45,402 bases of DNA from Cecembia lonarensis LW9. GTDB taxonomy: Bacteria > Bacteroidota > Bacteroidia > Cytophagales > Cyclobacteriaceae. Of this stretch, positions 44,208 to 45,402 are shown in pieces (the first letter of the stretch is position 1; every line of letters starts with the position of its first letter). The translations under genes were made by a program, and so were the position numbers. The DNA lies in assembly GCF_000298295.1 (NCBI RefSeq), contig NZ_AMGM01000032.1, positions 1-45,402 of the forward strand, in the 5' to 3' direction. The notes below the pieces were generated by a model. The model made no database searches and was not told the DNA's origin. It was given only the letters and a program-made list of their open reading frames with translations.

Positions 44208-44356
44208 GTTCAGTTGTTCAATGTTCAATGTTCAATTGTTCAGGGTTCAGGGTTCAATTGTTCAAGGTTCAGTTGTTCAAGGTTCAGTTGTTCAAGGTTC
44301 AGGGTTCAATTGTTCAAGGTTCAGTTGTTCAAGGTTCAGGGTTCAATTGTTCAGTG
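44208..44356. repeat. GTTCAGTTGTTCAAG array upstream of the dehydrogenase
   Basis: About ten imperfect tandem copies of a 14-15 base unit (GGTTCAGTTGTTCAA and GGGTTCAATTGTTCA alternate). On the transcribed strand this would be a GAAC-rich leader 55-200 bases before the first start codon. Open frames on the plus strand here are repeat artefacts. Confidence 0.8.
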
Positions 44357-44413
44357 TTAAGTCTGGGAAAAGGAAATCAAGGATCAAGTTTGTTGCCTTT
44401 TCTGTCTGAAGAT

Positions 44414-44593
44414 TTAAGGTATCTCAAAACCCTCTGCTTTGTTGTCCATAACTGAACCAGAAGAGGCGTTAATTTGGGAACATAATTTAAAGTCCTTGGA
44501 GAAACTTTCTTTTCTAGTATATACCCTGATAATTTTGCTTAACGCTCTGGCTTCCTGCCAGATTTCCAGGTCTTCAAAGTTTTTAGCTTTCAT
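44414..44593 (-). pseudogene. Four-helix-bundle protein, truncated copy 3
   Basis: A 59-codon frame starts at ATG 44593 with MKAKNFEDLEIWQEARALSK and continues to SSGSVMDNKAEGFEIP before TAA. It matches the N-terminal half of the standalone four-helix-bundle family (helix one with the F-x-D/E-L-x-I-W motif, then the SGSVMDNIAEGFE segment), after which normal members run on for another 60 residues. Only the first half remains and no continuation was found in other frames. It is probably a remnant of a third family member, directly upstream of the locus. Confidence 0.75.
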
Positions 44594-45259
44594 TGACTTA
44601 CAGTTTAATGTTGTAAGCCTAATCTACAAAAGCCAGTTTTAAATACTTAATTTTATCCGTTTATCTAATCAAGAAGCTAGGTTATAGCGTTTTTTGTCTA
44701 AAATCCAATGCTCCAAAGTAACCCAAAATTCCTTCTTTTCTCAAGTCCACATTGAACAAGGAACACTGAACACTGAACACTGAACATTTAACATTTTAAA
44801 CCAGGCCCTCCTACCTTTACCAACTCCTCCTTGAACATTGAACAATTGAACACTGAACATTTAACCTTTAACCCTTAACATTTTTAACCAACTTCCCATC
44901 CGCCTACAGCTTCGCCCCTTCAGTCACATTCCTGTGCTTAGCGGGGTTGGGTTAAGGATCAAAAAAGAAGGCTTGGAGGACATGAAAATTAGACCGGACC
45001 CTGCCCCTTTTTGATTTACAAATGCTAATAAATAGGATGAATTTTTAATGGCGCACTAAATAGGAAAGAACTATATTGAAGCGATCCTTTTTGTAAATGA
45101 AGTGAAGGACTTTCCGGTTATAGGATGCGAAGGAGCGGAAAAGCGGAGGGTTCAGGTGTTCAAGGTTCAGTTGTTCAAGGTCGAATCATTAAAGGTTGCC
45201 AAGCTTTTTTGAAGGGCGGAGGGGCGGAGAAGCGGAGAAGCAGAGGAGGAGCTGCAAGG

Positions 45260-45319
45260 TAGTCTGAACCGCATTTGGAAACGGAAAATTCGCGGAAATT
45301 AGTAAGCCTGCGCCTAATT
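45260..45319. repeat. 60-bp direct repeat, right copy
   Basis: This matches 3547-3607 in the same orientation at 58 of 61 aligned positions (TAGTCTGAACCGC to GCGCCTAATT). The preceding DNA is again a GAGAAGCGGAGAAG repeat, and the 22-bp stretch 45184-45205 matches 3258-3279 with three differences, so the two flanks share a composite block. Confidence 0.85.
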
Positions 45320-45402
45320 TTTTCTCCTTTTGCAGCTTTAATGACACAAATACCTCAAATGCCCTAAAGAGCCTTAAATCAGGTCAATTAGTGTAATTCC
45401 TG

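Larger units (their letters stand above)
44156..45402. repeat. 1.25-kb repeat-rich region upstream of the locus
   Basis: Apart from a truncated four-helix-bundle gene (44414-44593) no gene is seen. Elements in order: GTTCA array (44208-44356), GAACACTGAACA and TTAACCTTTAACCC repeats (about 44752-44892), non-repetitive DNA around 44930-45120, GCGAAGGAGCGGAAAAGCGG repeats (about 45128-45150 and 45215-45250), and the right copy of the 60-bp direct repeat (45260-45319). The promoter of the gene string should lie here, but I could not identify it. Confidence 0.7.

Noticed and set aside
44221-44455. Plus-strand open frames with GSIVQGSVVQGS-like repeats
   Set aside because: They translate the GTTCA repeat array and overlap a recognisable minus-strand gene remnant.
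44439-44642. Plus-strand open frame of about 67 codons
   Set aside because: The opposite strand encodes the N-terminal half of a four-helix-bundle protein, which explains the open frame.
1-45402. Circular element closed by identical ends
   Set aside because: An 11-base match is too short, and no replication or plasmid genes are present.

Overview
The window is a large surface-polysaccharide locus, almost certainly from the phylum Bacteroidota. The style of the Wzx, CapE/F/G, FdtA and GDP-mannose dehydratase proteins, the free-standing four-helix-bundle genes and the repeat-rich AT-biased intergenic DNA suggest a Cytophagales/Cyclobacteriaceae-type organism; the genus is inference. Every supported gene lies on the minus strand, so the locus is transcribed from right (about 44.2 kb) to left. 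No rRNA, tRNA, CRISPR array or complete insertion sequence was seen.

Layout in order of transcription. (1) 44.6-42.0 kb: a truncated four-helix-bundle gene, a UDP-N-acetylhexosamine 6-dehydrogenase, a strongly strand-asymmetric repeat tract and a second four-helix-bundle gene. (2) 41.6-36.0 kb: a UDP-glucuronate 4-epimerase-like protein, then RmlB, RmlA, two FdtA-like ketoisomerases, an FdtC-like acyltransferase and an FdtB-like aminotransferase, pointing to dTDP-Fuc3NAc or a close relative. (3) 36.0-29.8 kb: Wzx flippase, GT2, Wzy-like polymerase, a GT4 and a frameshifted GT4. (4) 29.7-25.2 kb: CapE, a small cupin, CapF, a four-helix-bundle gene and CapG, the UDP-L-FucNAc pathway. (5) 25.2-18.1 kb: two paralogous polysaccharide-deacetylase-like proteins bracketing a run of glycosyltransferases, one frameshifted and one cut to its N-terminal half. 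(6) 18.1-12.7 kb: GalE, then Fcl, ManC, a cupin phosphomannose isomerase and GMD for GDP-L-fucose. (7) 12.7-10.4 kb: GT4, a PglC-like initiating phosphoglycosyl transferase and a PglD/NeuD-like acyltransferase. (8) 10.4-3.8 kb: an acyl-carrier-protein cassette (KAS III, amino-acid adenylation enzyme, GNAT, ACP, two SDR reductases, a second ACP, metallo-beta-lactamase-fold hydrolase, phosphopantetheinyl transferase). (9) 3.0-0.4 kb: UDP-xylose synthase and UDP-glucose dehydrogenase.

Together the genes describe a Wzx/Wzy-dependent glycan. Sugar nucleotides are made from UDP-Glc, GDP-Man, dTDP-Glc and UDP-GlcNAc pools; PglC-like transferase loads the first sugar on undecaprenyl phosphate; about eight glycosyltransferases extend the unit; Wzx flips it and Wzy polymerises it. 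The ACP cassette probably builds an unusual acyl or aminoacyl substituent for one of the amino sugars. No Wza/Wzc export genes are inside the window.

The most unusual feature is the repeat biology. Gaps between genes are filled with several families of short, partly palindromic repeats (GTTAAC-type, GTTCA-type, GAAGGAGCGG-type, CTTTTGTC-type, a CTCCGAA/TTCGGAG hairpin, a TTCGACTTCGCTCAGTAC-type element). The same or similar sequences occur in frame inside at least three enzymes (GMD, CapG, Fcl), which are correspondingly longer than usual. Standalone four-helix-bundle genes sit between inverted copies of such repeats, and a 60-bp direct repeat brackets the locus at 3.5 and 45.3 kb.
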